Origin: Pseudomonadota bacterium
Lineage (GTDB): Bacteria; Pseudomonadota; Alphaproteobacteria; Dongiales; Dongiaceae
Assembly: GCA_021792365.1 (NCBI GenBank)
Contig: JAJYUT010000002.1
Coordinates: forward strand, 372,001-436,000
Direction: 5' to 3'
Length of the DNA: 64,000 nt
Below are positions 37,576-46,314 of the stretch, one piece after another; the stretch's first letter is position 1; each line of letters begins with the position of its first letter. Under the pieces are notes generated by a model. The model was given only the letters and a program-made list of their open reading frames with translations. It had not been told where the DNA came from and did not search any database. Both the position numbers and the translations under genes were made by a program.

Positions 37576-38898
37576 TCAAGGGCGGGCTCCAGCGGCGGCA
37601 GCGCCGTTGCCGCGCGGCTCCTTCACGAACAGCAGCAGCAGGCCGCCGATGACGAAGAACGGCAGGATGGTGGCCATGCCCGCACGCTGGCTCTGCGCCG
37701 CGAAAGTCACCCAGCCGACCAGCATGGGACCGAGAAAGGCGGTGACCCGGCCGGCCAGGGCGAACAGGCCGAAGAATTCGGCGCGGCTCTCCGGCGGCGC
37801 GAGCCGCGACATCAGGGAGCGGCTGGAGGCCTGCGCCGGCCCAAAGAACAGGCCCAGCCCGACGGCGAGCGCCATGAAGGAGATCTTGGATTCCACGACA
37901 AGGATGCCGCCCCCCAGCAACGTCATGCCGACCAAAGCCACGAGGATCGTCGGCTTGGCGCCGAACCAGTCGTCCAGCCAGGCGAAGGCGATCGCGCCCA
38001 ATCCCGACGAGACGTTCAGCGCAATGGCGAAGATCAGGATCTCGTCGAACGACATGCCGAAGGTGCCGGCCGCGTAGATGCCCCCGAATGCGAACAAGGT
38101 GTTGAGCCCGTCGGTGTAGAGCATCTTGCCCAAAAGGAAGATCGCGATGTTGCGATGAGCGCGCAACTGCCGGAAGGTGGCGATGAGCGTGCCGAGCCCG
38201 CTTCGCACCGCCTGGCCCAGGGGCAAGCCGGTTCCGGCCCGGTCCGGGACCAGCAGGAACAGCGGCAGCGCAAACAGCGCGAACCAGAGGGCCGCGAAGG
38301 GGCTGGTCATGCGCACATGCTCAGCGCTCTCCCGGTCCAGGCCGAACGGAGACGGGTCCGGCTGCACGAACAGCAGCAGGCTGAGCACAAGGCAGGCGAG
38401 CCCGCCGAGATAGCCGATGCCCCAACCCCAACCCGAGATGCGTCCGACGCTGCTCGCCGGCGCAAGCTCCGGCAGCATCGTGTTGTAGAAGACGAGGCCA
38501 AGCTCGAAGCCGAGGCCGGCGAGGATGAACACGATCAGGGCGAAGGTCATGCTCGATGGGTCCGGTTGGACGAACCAGAGGCTGGCGGTTCCCGCCATGC
38601 AGATCACACTGAGGATCAGCAGCCACGGCTTGCGTCGGCCGCCCTGGTCGGCAATGGAGCCCAGGATCGGCGCCAGGATGGCGGCCGCGACCGCCATCGC
38701 GCTGTTCGCCTGCCCCCACAGCGCCGTGCCCAGCTCGGGATTCGGGGCGACCGCGCTGGTGAAATACGCGCTGAACACGAAGGTGACGATGATTGTTGGA
38801 AAAGCGGAATTGCCCCAGTCGTACAGGCACCACGCGATGATGGCGGTTCTGTTTCCGCTGACAGGTTTTGAGATGATACTCTCGCGGGAGATCAGCAA
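37576..38898 (-). CDS. MFS transporter, UMF1/Atg22-like family
   Basis: 440 aa with about 12 membrane helices. The N-terminal IAWCLYDWGNSAFPTIIVTF is characteristic of the UMF1 branch of the major facilitator superfamily (Atg22-like), along with GRISGWGWGIGYLGGL and GPAQASSRSLMSRLAPP. In yeast Atg22 exports amino acids from the vacuole; bacterial roles are mostly unknown. The gene is divergent from the ligase fusion gene and directly precedes the lipoprotein gene on the same strand. Confidence 0.88.
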   Translation of the reverse strand: MLISRESIISKPVSGNRTAIIAWCLYDWGNSAFPTIIVTFVFSAYFTSAVAPNPELGTALWGQANSAMAVAAAILAPILGSIADQGGRRKPWLLILSVICMAGTASLWFVQPDPSSMTFALIVFILAGLGFELGLVFYNTMLPELAPASSVGRISGWGWGIGYLGGLACLVLSLLLFVQPDPSPFGLDRESAEHVRMTSPFAALWFALFALPLFLLVPDRAGTGLPLGQAVRSGLGTLIATFRQLRAHRNIAIFLLGKMLYTDGLNTLFAFGGIYAAGTFGMSFDEILIFAIALNVSSGLGAIAFAWLDDWFGAKPTILVALVGMTLLGGGILVVESKISFMALAVGLGLFFGPAQASSRSLMSRLAPPESRAEFFGLFALAGRVTAFLGPMLVGWVTFAAQSQRAGMATILPFFVIGGLLLLFVKEPRGNGAAAAGARP

Positions 38899-38936
38899 GG
38901 GACCGGACTTTCTTTCAGCGGATTGTCCACCAATGG

Positions 38937-41675
38937 ATGGGCGACGCGACCATGCCGAACCGCCATCTTAGCGATCCGCCGGCAACGAGTCTCTCCCAGG
39001 AGCCGCCGCGCGTGGAGCGGCCGCAAACCGGCGCGATGCGCACGCTCGTGGACCTGCTCGATCGCTGGCGCGGCAACAATGCGCCGGCGGTCATCGTCGA
39101 CCGCGAGGGCGAGCCGGAGGTTGCGACCTATGCCTGGCTGGCGGAGACCGCGACGAAGCTTGCCGCCGGATTGCGCGCTTCAGGCATTGGGGCGGAGGAT
39201 GCCGTTGCAATCCTGGCGCCGAACACGCCCGCCTGGATCGCCGCTTACTTCGGCATCGTTGCGACGGGCGCAACCGCCGTTCCGCTGGACTATCACAGCG
39301 CGGCATCCGACCTCGAAGGCATGCTGGCGCGCAGCCGGTGCCGGCGGCTGTTCGCCAGCGCCGCCGCCCTGGAGCGCTTGCCGGAATCCTGGGTCGGGGG
39401 CGCCGAAGCGATCTACGTTCTCGACGCATTCGAAGCAGGACCGGACAAGGCGAAGAGTTGGACTGTCCTGTGCGAGAGGTCGCCCGAAGCGACCCTGCCC
39501 ACGATCCAGCCAGAGATGCGGGCATCCCTGCTCTTCACCTCTGGCACGACGGGCACGCCCAAGGCGGTGCCGCTGACCCACAGCCAGTTCCTGTCCAACG
39601 TCAACGCCCTGTTCGCCGCGAATCTGGTGCAGCAGGGCGACCGGGTGCTGCTGCCGCTCCCGCTGCATCACACCTATCCCTTCACCGTTGGCATGCTGAC
39701 CAGCCTTGCCATCGGCGCGACGCTGGTCTTTCCCGGCGGCGCGACCGGGCCCCAGATCCTGCAGGCCGCGCGCAACGAGGCGGTGACGGCGATCATTGGC
39801 GTGCCCGGCCTCTATGGCGCCATGGTCAATGCCATCGAAGCCCGCATCAAACGGCGCGGCCGGCTCGCCCAATCCCTGTTCGGCGGCCTGCTCGCGCTGT
39901 CGGTCTTCCTGTGCCGCAGGTTCGGCCTGCGCATCGGGCGATACCTGTTCGCGCCCCTGCATCGGGAATTCGGCGGCAAGCTGCGCGTGCTGAGTTCCGG
40001 CGGCGCCAAGCTCGACCCGCAGATCGCCTGGAAACTGGAGGGCCTCGGCTGGCGGATTCTCACCGGCTACGGACTGACCGAGACGGCGCCGATCCTCACC
40101 TTCAACGCCCCCCATAACGCGCGCATCGGCACGGAAGGCAAGCCGATCCCCGGCGTGCAACTGCGCACCATTCCCGTGGAGGGCAGCGAATTCGGCGAGG
40201 TCATCGCCTCGGGCCCCAGTGTCTTCTCCGGCTATCTCGACAATCCCGACGCCAACGCCGAGGCGTTCGCGGAGCCTGGCTGGTTCCGCACCAAGGATCT
40301 CGGCTTCGTGGATCAGGATGGCTACCTGCACATCGTCGGGCGCGCCAACGAGACACTGGTCCTGCCGGGCGGCAAGAAGGTGCTCCCGGAGGACATCGAG
40401 AAGCACTACGCCGCCATTCCCTTCATCAAGGAGATCGCGATTCTCCAGCACAAGAACGCGCTGGTCGCGCTGGTCGTGCCCAATCCCGAGGCGATCCGCA
40501 CGCGCGGTGCGACGCGCCTCGAAGCGCTGCTGCGCGAGGAGATCGAGCACGCCGCTCCAACGCTGCGCCCCCACGAGCGCATCTCCGGTTATGCCGTCAC
40601 AATCGAGGCCCTGCCGCGCACGCAGCTCGGCAAGCTGAAGCGGCATCTCCTGCCCGGCATCTATGAGCAGGCGAAAGCCGGCAAGCGCCAGAAGCCGCAG
40701 GTCGAACTGGGGGCAGAAGACAAGGAACTGCTCGCGCGGCTGGACGTCAAGCCGATCTGGGATTGGCTGGTGGCGCGCTATCCCGATCAGCCGCTCTCGC
40801 CCGAAACCAGCCCGCAGCTCGATCTCGCAATCGATTCCCTGCAGTGGATCGAGCTCACGCTCGAATTGCAGGAGCGTTTCGGCGTGCGGCTGAACGAGGC
40901 CGCGATCGGACGCATCCTCTCGCTCCGCGACCTGCTGACCGAAGCTGCCCAGCAGCGCTCAGGCGCTGCGCCGCTCGAACCGGCGCCCGATGCCATGGCA
41001 TGGGTGCGGCCGATCGGCATCGGCCACAAGATTTTCGGCGTCGTTCTCTATGGCTTCGACGTGGCGCTCGCGCGACTGATGTTCCGCTTGGAGGTAATCG
41101 GGAAGGAGAACCTGCCGGCGGAGGAGCGCATCGTCCTGACGCCCAACCATGTCAGCTATCTCGATCCGATCCTGCTGGCCGCCGGTTTCAGCCTGCGCGA
41201 TCTGCACCGCACCTGCTGGGTCGGCTGGTCCGGCATCGTGCTGGCCGGGCCCATCATGCGGCTCATCACACGAACCGCGAACATCCTTCCGATCGATCCC
41301 GACCGCGATCCCGCCGCGACGCTGATCCTGCTTGACACCGCGTTGCAGACCAAGAAGCGCCTGGTCTGGTTCCCGGAGGGCCGCCGCTCCCCCACCGGAG
41401 CGATCACAGACTTTTTACCGGGCATCTCCCTGGTGCTGGAGCGCACCGGCGCCAAGGCCGTGCCGGTGCATATCAGTGGCGCCTACGAAGCCTGGCCGCG
41501 CTCCCGCACGCTGCCGCGCCCGCACAAGGTGACGATCCGTATCGGCACGCCGATTAGCGCGGCAGAGTTGGCCGAACGGGGGGATGGCGCGAACCGCCAC
41601 GCGCGTATTGCCAACGCGCTTCAGAAGGAAGTCGCAGCCCTTGCGAGCGAGACAGCGCCCAAGACCGACGGCTAA
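38937..41675 (+). CDS. Acyl-CoA/ACP synthetase – carrier domain – PlsC-type acyltransferase fusion
   Basis: 912 aa, three domains in one chain. Residues about 35–590 are an AMP-forming ligase (LLFTSGTTGTPKA near 198–210, GYGLTETAPI, WFRTKDLGF). Residues about 600–670 are an acyl-carrier domain with the phosphopantetheine Ser634 in AIDSLQWIEL. Residues about 690–905 are a PlsC-like acyltransferase with H738-x4-D743 (NHVSYLDP) and FPEGRRSPTG. The predicted reaction activates a fatty acid, loads it on the internal carrier and transfers it to an acceptor, perhaps a lysophospholipid at the membrane. ATG 38952 is an alternative start. Convergent with the MttB-like gene, overlapping four bases. Confidence 0.92.
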   Translation: MGDATMPNRHLSDPPATSLSQEPPRVERPQTGAMRTLVDLLDRWRGNNAPAVIVDREGEPEVATYAWLAETATKLAAGLRASGIGAEDAVAILAPNTPAWIAAYFGIVATGATAVPLDYHSAASDLEGMLARSRCRRLFASAAALERLPESWVGGAEAIYVLDAFEAGPDKAKSWTVLCERSPEATLPTIQPEMRASLLFTSGTTGTPKAVPLTHSQFLSNVNALFAANLVQQGDRVLLPLPLHHTYPFTVGMLTSLAIGATLVFPGGATGPQILQAARNEAVTAIIGVPGLYGAMVNAIEARIKRRGRLAQSLFGGLLALSVFLCRRFGLRIGRYLFAPLHREFGGKLRVLSSGGAKLDPQIAWKLEGLGWRILTGYGLTETAPILTFNAPHNARIGTEGKPIPGVQLRTIPVEGSEFGEVIASGPSVFSGYLDNPDANAEAFAEPGWFRTKDLGFVDQDGYLHIVGRANETLVLPGGKKVLPEDIEKHYAAIPFIKEIAILQHKNALVALVVPNPEAIRTRGATRLEALLREEIEHAAPTLRPHERISGYAVTIEALPRTQLGKLKRHLLPGIYEQAKAGKRQKPQVELGAEDKELLARLDVKPIWDWLVARYPDQPLSPETSPQLDLAIDSLQWIELTLELQERFGVRLNEAAIGRILSLRDLLTEAAQQRSGAAPLEPAPDAMAWVRPIGIGHKIFGVVLYGFDVALARLMFRLEVIGKENLPAEERIVLTPNHVSYLDPILLAAGFSLRDLHRTCWVGWSGIVLAGPIMRLITRTANILPIDPDRDPAATLILLDTALQTKKRLVWFPEGRRSPTGAITDFLPGISLVLERTGAKAVPVHISGAYEAWPRSRTLPRPHKVTIRIGTPISAAELAERGDGANRHARIANALQKEVAALASETAPKTDG

Positions 41676-43240
41676 ACGTTGCTGTCCGGAACCGCGGCCT
41701 TCTTCTTCGCGATGAACTCCTGCAGCGCCTCGTCGGTCGCGGGATCGAGCGCGGGCGCCTCGTATTCGGCCAGCATCTTCTTGTAGAGCTTGTTGGCGCG
41801 CTGGGCGGCGTCCTGGCGGCCTTCGGCCTCCCACTGCTCGAAGCTGTTGTTATCGGCGATGCTCGAGCGATAGAACGCCGTCTCGAAATTCGCCTGGGTG
41901 TGGGTGCAGCCGAGGAAATGGCTGCCCGGCCCTACCTCGCGGATGGCGTCGAGCGCCTGGCCGTTGTCCGAGAGGTCCACGCCCTTCGCCAGCACCTGCA
42001 TCATGCCGAGCTGGTCGGCATCCATCACGAACTTCTCGTAGCCGGAGGCAAGCCCGCCCTCCAGCCAGCCTGCGCCATGCAGCACGAAGTTGGTGTTGGC
42101 GAGCAGGGTCGGCAGGAGGGTCTGCGCGCTTTCATACGCGGCCTGGGCGTCCGGCACTTTCGAGCCGCAGAGAGAGCCGCCGGTGCGGTAGGGAATGCCG
42201 AGGCGGCGCGCGAGCTGACCGCAGGCGAACGAGACCAAGGTCGGCTCCGGCGTGCCGAAGGTCGGCGCGCCGGACTGCATTGAGATGGAGCTGGCGAATA
42301 CGCCGAAGATCACCGGCGCGCCGGGCTTGTAGAGCTGGCAGGTGCCGGCGCCGGCGAGCACTTCCGCCAGCACTTGGGCGATGGTGCCCGCTGCCGTCAC
42401 CGGGCTCATCGCGCCCGCCAGGATGAAAGGCGTGGTGATGCAGGCCTGGTTGGCGCGCGCATAGACCTTCATCGCGCCCAGCATCGTGCCGTCCCACACC
42501 ATCGGCGAGTTGGCGTTGATGAGGCTGGTGATGACGGTGTGCGTCTCCAGGAACTTCTCGCCGAACGCGATCCTCGCCAGCTCGACCGTGTCGGCCGCGC
42601 GCTCAGGCGCCGTCACCGAACCCATGAACGGCTTGTCGGAATACTTGATGTGCGAATAGACCATGTCGAGGTGACGCTTGTTCACCGGCAGGTCCACCGG
42701 CTCGCACACCGTGCCGCCCGAATGGTGGATCGACGGCGACATGTAGGCGAGCTTCACGAAATTGCGGAAATCCTCGATGGTCGCATAGCGGCGCCTGTCA
42801 TCCAGGTTGCGCACGAAAGGCGGGCCATAGACCGGCGCGAACACGGTGTTGTTGCCGCCGATCGTTACGTTGCGCTCCGGATTGCGTGCATGCTGCACAT
42901 ATTCGCGTGGCGCCGATTTCTGGATGATGGAGCGCGGCAGGCCGCGCGGGAAGCGGATGCGCGTGCCCTTCACGTCGGCACCGGCCTGCTTCCAGAGCTC
43001 CAGCGCTTCCGGCTCGTCGCGGAACTCGATTCCGACCTCCTCGAGGATGGTGTCGGCGTTGCGCTCGATGACCTCCAGCCCCTCCTCGCTCAGCACCTCA
43101 TAGATCGGGATGCGGCGGGAGATGAAGGGGTTCTGCACCAGCTTCGGCTTGTTGCGGAGGTGCCGCCGGGCCTCGGCGCCGCCGCCGCCACGACCGCGGC
43201 GTCCGCCGCCCTGCTCGGCGCTGGATTCTGCGATAGCCAT
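41672..43240 (-). CDS. MttB-superfamily methyltransferase (non-pyrrolysine)
   Basis: 522 aa, reading through without an amber codon, so it belongs to the non-pyrrolysine MttB group, whose studied members demethylate glycine betaine and other quaternary amines. Seen: SIHHSGGTVCEPVDLP, HTVITSLINANSPMVWD, ACITTPFILAGAMSPVTAAG and FVMDADQLGM. The first 30 residues are Gly/Arg-rich ([18 protein letters not shown]), a disordered extension. No corrinoid protein gene is adjacent, which classical systems need. It is divergent from the DMGDH-like gene, suggesting a shared methylamine pathway. Confidence 0.88.
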   Translation of the reverse strand: MAIAESSAEQGGGRRGRGGGGAEARRHLRNKPKLVQNPFISRRIPIYEVLSEEGLEVIERNADTILEEVGIEFRDEPEALELWKQAGADVKGTRIRFPRGLPRSIIQKSAPREYVQHARNPERNVTIGGNNTVFAPVYGPPFVRNLDDRRRYATIEDFRNFVKLAYMSPSIHHSGGTVCEPVDLPVNKRHLDMVYSHIKYSDKPFMGSVTAPERAADTVELARIAFGEKFLETHTVITSLINANSPMVWDGTMLGAMKVYARANQACITTPFILAGAMSPVTAAGTIAQVLAEVLAGAGTCQLYKPGAPVIFGVFASSISMQSGAPTFGTPEPTLVSFACGQLARRLGIPYRTGGSLCGSKVPDAQAAYESAQTLLPTLLANTNFVLHGAGWLEGGLASGYEKFVMDADQLGMMQVLAKGVDLSDNGQALDAIREVGPGSHFLGCTHTQANFETAFYRSSIADNNSFEQWEAEGRQDAAQRANKLYKKMLAEYEAPALDPATDEALQEFIAKKKAAVPDSNV

Positions 43241-43546
43241 GAACTCGCCTCTCGAAAATGGCGCGGACCGGCTCCCTAACGGGAGAGTCGGGCGGGCGCC
43301 GGGAATGCCGCCATTTCGTCACCCGGCCCCGGTTTCCTCTAGCGGATGAGCGACAGGCGATACCCTTTCCGCGCCCCCGCTTCCATCGGCTGTGCAGGTG
43401 CAAAACAGGCCGATTTTCGAGGGTTTATACAGCTTGGCCGCTGGGTCAGGTGTCGCACGGTATTTTGGTAATGTCGCTAACAGGCGGCAATCGGGCGGTA
43501 ACCGCCCTATTGTCTGCCGGCAATACCACTTGGGAGTCGCAGGGCA
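43241..43546. promoter_or_regulatory. Divergent promoter region with perfect 15-bp palindrome
   Basis: 306 bases between the MttB-like and DMGDH-like genes. At 43493–43507 lies GGGCGGT-A-ACCGCCC, a perfect odd palindrome. It is flanked by CGGCAAT on the left (about 43486) and again on the right (about 43528), forming an imperfect larger dyad. This is 40 bases before the DMGDH-like start, a good place for an operator that could serve both genes. The regulator is not in the window. Confidence 0.55.
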
Positions 43547-46108
43547 ATGGCTGAGTTTCCGGAGAAGGCGAAGGTCGTCGTCATCGGGCTGGGCGGCATC
43601 GTGGGCGCGTCGGTCGCCCATCACCTGATCGCGCGCGGATGGGACGATATCGTCGGCATCGACAAGTCGGGAATCCCGACCGATATCGGGTCAACCGCGC
43701 ACGCCTCCGACTTCTGCTACACGACCAGCCACGATTTCCTGTCCTGCTGGACGACCCTCTATTCCATCGATTTCTACGAGAAGCTGGGCCACTACGAGCG
43801 CATCGGCGGCCTTGAGGTCGCCCGCGTCGGCGACGACGCGCGCATGGACGAGATCAAGCGCAAGGTGGCTTCGGCCAAGGCCTTCGGCACGCGTGCGCGC
43901 CTGATCGGCCCCGCCGAGATCAAGAAGAAGTTTCCCCTGATCGAGGAAGAGGTGGTGCAAGGTGGCCTGTGGGACCCCGACGCCGGCCTCGTCATCCCGC
44001 GCTCCCAGACCGTCGCGGGCAAGCTGGTCGAGCAGGCGGAGCGTTCGGGCAAGCTCAAGGTCTTCGCGAACACCCCGGCCAAGTCGCTGGTCATCGAGAA
44101 TGGCCGCATCAAGGGCGTGGTGACCGAGCGCGGCACCATCAAGGCGGACTACGTCGTGGTCTGCGCGGGACTGTGGGGCCGGTTGATCGCCGAGATGGCG
44201 GGCGAGGATCTGCCGGTCATGCCGGTCGACCATCCCCTCACCTTCTTCGGGCCGTATACCGAGTTCGCCGGCACCGGCAAGGAGATCGGCTGGCCGCTGC
44301 TGCGCGACCAGGGCAACTCCGCCTATATGCGCGACACCGGCGATCCGACCACCTCCGAAGGCGGCATGATCGAATGGGGCTACTACGAGGAGAAGAACCC
44401 GCGTCTCTGCCATCCGCGCGACATCATCGAGAAGCACGAGGCGCGGCTCTCGCCCTCTCAGCGCGATCTGGACATGGAGCAGATCCTCGAGCCGCTCGAG
44501 CGCGCCATCGAGCTGACGCCGATCCTGGGTGAGCTCGGATACGAGGAGAAGCGCTCCTTCAACGGCCTGCTGCAGGTGACCGCCGACGGCGGCCCTTCGA
44601 TTGGCGAAAGCCAGAAGGTTCGCGGGCTGTGGTACTCCGTCGCCATCTGGGTCAAGGACGCACCCGGCATGGCCAAGCTCGTGGCCGACTGGATGACGGA
44701 CGGACGCACGCCGATTGACCATGCCAAGATAGACTACGCCCGCTTCTATCCGCACCAGATGGAACCGAAGTTCATCGAGGGCCGCTGCACCGAGGCGGCG
44801 CAGAAGGTCTATAATCCCGCCGTCCATCCGCGCGAGCCTTACGCCACTGGCCGCAACGTGCGCCGCTCGCCGTTCCATGAGCGCGAGAAGGCGCTCGGCG
44901 GCTACTTCATGGAGCTCGGCGGCTGGGAGCGCGCCCATGGCTATGCCGCCAACGAGCACCTGCTGAAGAAATACGGCAACCGCGTGCCGGTGCGCGAGAA
45001 CGAGTGGGACAGCCGCCATTTCTGGCGCGTCTCCAATGCGGAGCATCTCGCCATGAGCGAGGATTGCGGCATCGTGAACCTGTCTCACTTCTACATGTTC
45101 GATGTCGAAGGGCCGGATCACGTCGCGCTGATGGAGTGGCTGTGCGCCGCCAAGATCGGCGGCGACAACAACATCGGCAAAGGCATCTACACGCATTTCC
45201 TCGACGATGAAGGCATGGTGCGCGCGGACCTGACCGTCATCCGCATGGCCGACCGCTGCCGCGTGATCGACGGCGCCGATGCCGGGCCGCGCGACTTCCA
45301 CTACGTGCGCAGGATGGCGCAGGACAAAGGCTTCGATGTAACGGTGACCGACGTGACGGAGAAATACGTCACGATCGGCATCTGGGGCCCGAACGCGCGC
45401 GTGACGCTCCAGAAGGTCGTCGAGGACCCCAACGGCCTCACGCACGAGAACTTCCCCTTCGCCGCGATCAAGCCGATCAGGATCGCCGGCAGGAACGTGA
45501 TCGCCTTCCGCATCTCCTATGTCGGCGAGCAGGGCTGGGAGCTGCACATGCGCTACGAGGACGGCCTGGCCGTCTGGGACGCGCTGCGCTCGACCGGCGT
45601 GATGGCGTTCGGTGTCGAGACCTACGCCAACAGCCGCCGCATGGAGAAGAGCCTGCGCCTGCAGAACGCGGACCTCTTGACCGAGTACAACCTGCTCGAG
45701 GCCGATTTGCAGCGCCCGAAGGTCAAGGAAGCCGATTTCCGCGGCAAGGCCAAGCACCTGGAGCATCGCGCCCGCAAGCACCAGCCGGCCATGCTGTGCA
45801 CGCTGGTCATGACCAGTAACATCGATTCCAAGGGCGTCGCGCGCTACCCGGTCGGCACCATGCCGGTGATGGATCCGCAAACCGGCGAGGCCTTGGTCGA
45901 TGAGCTTGGCCGCCGCTCCTTCACCACCTCGGTCGCCTATGGCCCAACCATCGGCAAGAACATCGCCCTCACCTACCTGCCCTGGTCGTACTGCCAGGAA
46001 GGCCGCAAGCTGATCGTGGAGTATTTCGGCGAGACCTATCCGGTCGAGGTTGCCGGCATCGGCTACAAGCCGCTCTACGACCCGGAGAACCTGAAGCCGC
46101 GAACGTGA
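43547..46108 (+). CDS. Dimethylglycine/sarcosine dehydrogenase-like flavoprotein with GcvT domain
   Basis: 853 aa. The N-terminal DAO-type FAD domain has VVVIGLGGIVGASVAHHL (residues 10–27) and IGSTAHASDFCYTTS; a linker follows from about residue 390. The C-terminal half (about 440–840) is a GcvT/aminomethyltransferase-like folate domain (HFYMFDVEGPDH, GIWGPNARVTLQKV, SYVGEQGWELHMRYE). In DMGDH-type enzymes the methyl group is oxidised by FAD and passed to tetrahydrofolate. Divergent from an MttB-like gene, so a betaine-derived substrate is likely; exact specificity is open. Confidence 0.9.
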   Translation: MAEFPEKAKVVVIGLGGIVGASVAHHLIARGWDDIVGIDKSGIPTDIGSTAHASDFCYTTSHDFLSCWTTLYSIDFYEKLGHYERIGGLEVARVGDDARMDEIKRKVASAKAFGTRARLIGPAEIKKKFPLIEEEVVQGGLWDPDAGLVIPRSQTVAGKLVEQAERSGKLKVFANTPAKSLVIENGRIKGVVTERGTIKADYVVVCAGLWGRLIAEMAGEDLPVMPVDHPLTFFGPYTEFAGTGKEIGWPLLRDQGNSAYMRDTGDPTTSEGGMIEWGYYEEKNPRLCHPRDIIEKHEARLSPSQRDLDMEQILEPLERAIELTPILGELGYEEKRSFNGLLQVTADGGPSIGESQKVRGLWYSVAIWVKDAPGMAKLVADWMTDGRTPIDHAKIDYARFYPHQMEPKFIEGRCTEAAQKVYNPAVHPREPYATGRNVRRSPFHEREKALGGYFMELGGWERAHGYAANEHLLKKYGNRVPVRENEWDSRHFWRVSNAEHLAMSEDCGIVNLSHFYMFDVEGPDHVALMEWLCAAKIGGDNNIGKGIYTHFLDDEGMVRADLTVIRMADRCRVIDGADAGPRDFHYVRRMAQDKGFDVTVTDVTEKYVTIGIWGPNARVTLQKVVEDPNGLTHENFPFAAIKPIRIAGRNVIAFRISYVGEQGWELHMRYEDGLAVWDALRSTGVMAFGVETYANSRRMEKSLRLQNADLLTEYNLLEADLQRPKVKEADFRGKAKHLEHRARKHQPAMLCTLVMTSNIDSKGVARYPVGTMPVMDPQTGEALVDELGRRSFTTSVAYGPTIGKNIALTYLPWSYCQEGRKLIVEYFGETYPVEVAGIGYKPLYDPENLKPRT

Positions 46109-46314
46109 CGTTCGCCACACTGCGTGAAATCGGCACTACTTAGAGCCGTTCCAACGCGGACGTGACATTGCGTCCCGTGTCCTCCACGCACGCCGGGGGC
46201 CTTGTCACCGACTTGTCTCTCCCAATTGCGACTGTCCCCTAGGAAAGTCGTGCTTTCGGGCCCCGGTCGGCCGGCAATCGAAAGGCGTGGCGATCACGCC
46301 CTGGAGGGCCACAG

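Noticed and set aside
37531-38871. A 446-codon plus-strand frame opposite the MFS gene with many Gln, Glu and Arg codons
   Set aside because: Composition is typical of the complement of a hydrophobic membrane protein; no motif or ribosome binding site was found.
41672-43240. Possible pyrrolysine-containing trimethylamine methyltransferase
   Set aside because: No in-frame amber codon lies within the gene; it is a non-pyrrolysine MttB relative.
43691-46120. An 809-codon minus-strand frame opposite the DMGDH-like gene
   Set aside because: Antisense shadow; the plus-strand flavoprotein has a complete FAD motif and GcvT domain.
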